Shown one piece after another: positions 5,792 to 6,418 of a stretch of 6,418 bases of DNA. Position 1 is the first letter of the stretch. Every line of letters starts with the position of its first letter. The notes beneath the pieces are model-generated. The model was given only the letters and a program-made list of their open reading frames with translations. It did not search any database and was not told the origin of the DNA. The stretch spans positions 1-6,418 of the forward strand of contig JAADDP010000062.1 of the NCBI GenBank assembly GCA_013153825.1. The letters are read 5' to 3'. The stretch is from Campylobacterota bacterium (GTDB taxonomy: Bacteria > Campylobacterota > Campylobacteria > Campylobacterales > Sulfurovaceae). The translations under genes were made by a program, and so were the position numbers.

Positions 5792-6190
5792 GTGCGTCAC
5801 CTTATACCATTAAATATTGAATATAAATATGATGGAAATTTAATATATCAAATTGATACAAATGGTATTATTACCTATGCCAATACAGCTTTTAGTAGAG
5901 CTTCAGGCTTTAGAAAAGAGGAGCTAATCGGAAAGAATCATAAAATATTTAAACATCCCGATGTTCCTGATGAGATATATGATAAAATCTGGAGAATAGA
6001 TGAGAGAATTAAGGCTCGGTTTAATACTTTAAAGAACATTAGAAGAGATGGGACATACTTCTGGAGTAACGTCCACTGCACACCCAAGTATGATAATAGT
6101 AATAGATTAATTGGATTAACTGTTGTGCATAAACCAGCCTCTAAGATAGATATAGAAGAAGAGAGTGAGCTGTATGCTCAATTTCATTAA
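5792..6190 (+). CDS. Stand-alone PAS domain protein, Aer/CetB-like
   Basis: The 132-residue product is a single PAS domain spanning about residues 12-113. Landmarks are IDTNGIITYANTAFSRASGF (21-40), EELIGKNHKIFKHPDVP (43-59), KNIRRDGTYFWSNVHCTP (81-98) and LIGLTVVHK (106-114), then a short acidic tail. These match the Aer/CetB group, whose PAS domains bind FAD and read redox or energy state for taxis. The motif NIVRHPDMP of that group reads KIFKHPDVP here, and the tryptophan usual before the VKNRR-like stretch appears to be R76, so the cofactor is not certain. There is no membrane segment or output domain, so it must signal through a partner. The start is GTG, with AAGGA (5782-5786) 5 bases upstream. 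A PAS-like gene follows 15 bases downstream. Confidence 0.85.
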   Translation: MRHLIPLNIEYKYDGNLIYQIDTNGIITYANTAFSRASGFRKEELIGKNHKIFKHPDVPDEIYDKIWRIDERIKARFNTLKNIRRDGTYFWSNVHCTPKYDNSNRLIGLTVVHKPASKIDIEEESELYAQFH

Positions 6191-6205
6191 TTGAGAGGGA
6201 GTAGA

Positions 6206-6418
6206 ATGTACTATATTTATGACAATAGCAGTAGAATTTTAATGGCCGATATGGATTTCATTAAAATTTTGGGGTTTAGCAGTTTTAGTGAGCTGAGTAG
6301 GAGTTCGCTCTTAAAAAATATAAAAATTGAAAGGGAAAAACTTCTTATCGATATGGATAAGAGGGCTATTAAGGCAAACTTTGTAGAGATAGAGCTACTA
6401 AATGGGGATGGTAGAGAT
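6206..6418 (+). CDS. N-terminal part of a PAS-like sensor protein, cut by the window edge
   Basis: An open frame of 71 codons runs from ATG at 6206 to the last base of the window. AGGGAG (6196-6201) precedes the start by 4 bases, and the gap to the preceding PAS gene is only 15 bases, so the two form an operon. The peptide begins MYYIYDNSSRILMADMDFIK, then ILGFSSFSELSRS (21-33). This is the usual PAS opening: a strand, an aspartate-led turn, a strand, then a helix and the ILG-x-S-x-EL motif. ANFVEIELLNGDGRD at 57-71 fits the central strand and DG turn. No output domain is reached. It could continue into a histidine kinase, a diguanylate cyclase or a chemoreceptor-type protein; I cannot tell which. 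Confidence 0.7.
   Translation, partial: MYYIYDNSSRILMADMDFIKILGFSSFSELSRSSLLKNIKIEREKLLIDMDKRAIKANFVEIELLNGDGRD

Noticed and set aside
1..6418. Mobile element, CRISPR array, tRNA, rRNA or horizontally acquired island
   Set aside because: No transposase, spaced repeats, cloverleaf or composition break is visible; codon and base use look uniform across the genes.

Overview
The window looks like a stretch of core chromosome from a member of the Campylobacterota (the former Epsilonproteobacteria). This rests on the tatB-tatC-queA order, a DUF721/DciA-type protein closest to the Campylobacterota version, an Aer/CetB-like PAS protein, and promoters with T-tracts and an extended -10 but no clear -35. 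Base composition is low GC (about 38% by eye). Arginine is coded mostly by AGA/AGG and isoleucine often by ATA, a pattern common in thermophilic relatives. I cannot name the genus.

Layout. Positions 10-759 (minus) encode a PgeF/YfiH-type enzyme that starts at TTG. A short divergent promoter region (760-877) separates it from a tightly coupled plus-strand operon, tatB-tatC-queA (878-3025), whose genes overlap by 8 and 4 bases. queA meets a minus-strand operon tail to tail, with the two stop codons overlapping by 4 bases. Read in its own direction, that operon is: a small LptM-like lipoprotein gene (5030-5137, easily missed), nadB (3588-5033, ATGA overlap with the lipoprotein gene), a signal-anchored periplasmic protein of unknown function (3210-3578) and a two-helix membrane protein (3022-3207). 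A DciA-like gene (5138-5590, plus) starts back to back with the lipoprotein gene at CATATG. It has a perfect extended -10 exactly where a leaderless transcript would require it. After a 201-base AT-rich gap with a promoter, two signalling genes follow: a stand-alone PAS protein (5792-6190) and the start of a second PAS-like protein cut by the window edge (6206-6418).

How the genes fit together. TatB and TatC form the receptor core of the twin-arginine export system. QueA makes epoxyqueuosine in tRNA. NadB makes iminoaspartate for NAD synthesis and may use fumarate as electron acceptor when oxygen is scarce. The DciA-like protein is probably the loader of the replicative helicase. The final pair probably senses redox or energy state. 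I see no mobile element, CRISPR array, tRNA or rRNA, and no dramatic new system. The points most worth following are the unlabelled lipoprotein gene with its zero-gap divergent start, the predicted leaderless DciA transcript, a possible antisense promoter after it, and the complete absence of GATC from the window.
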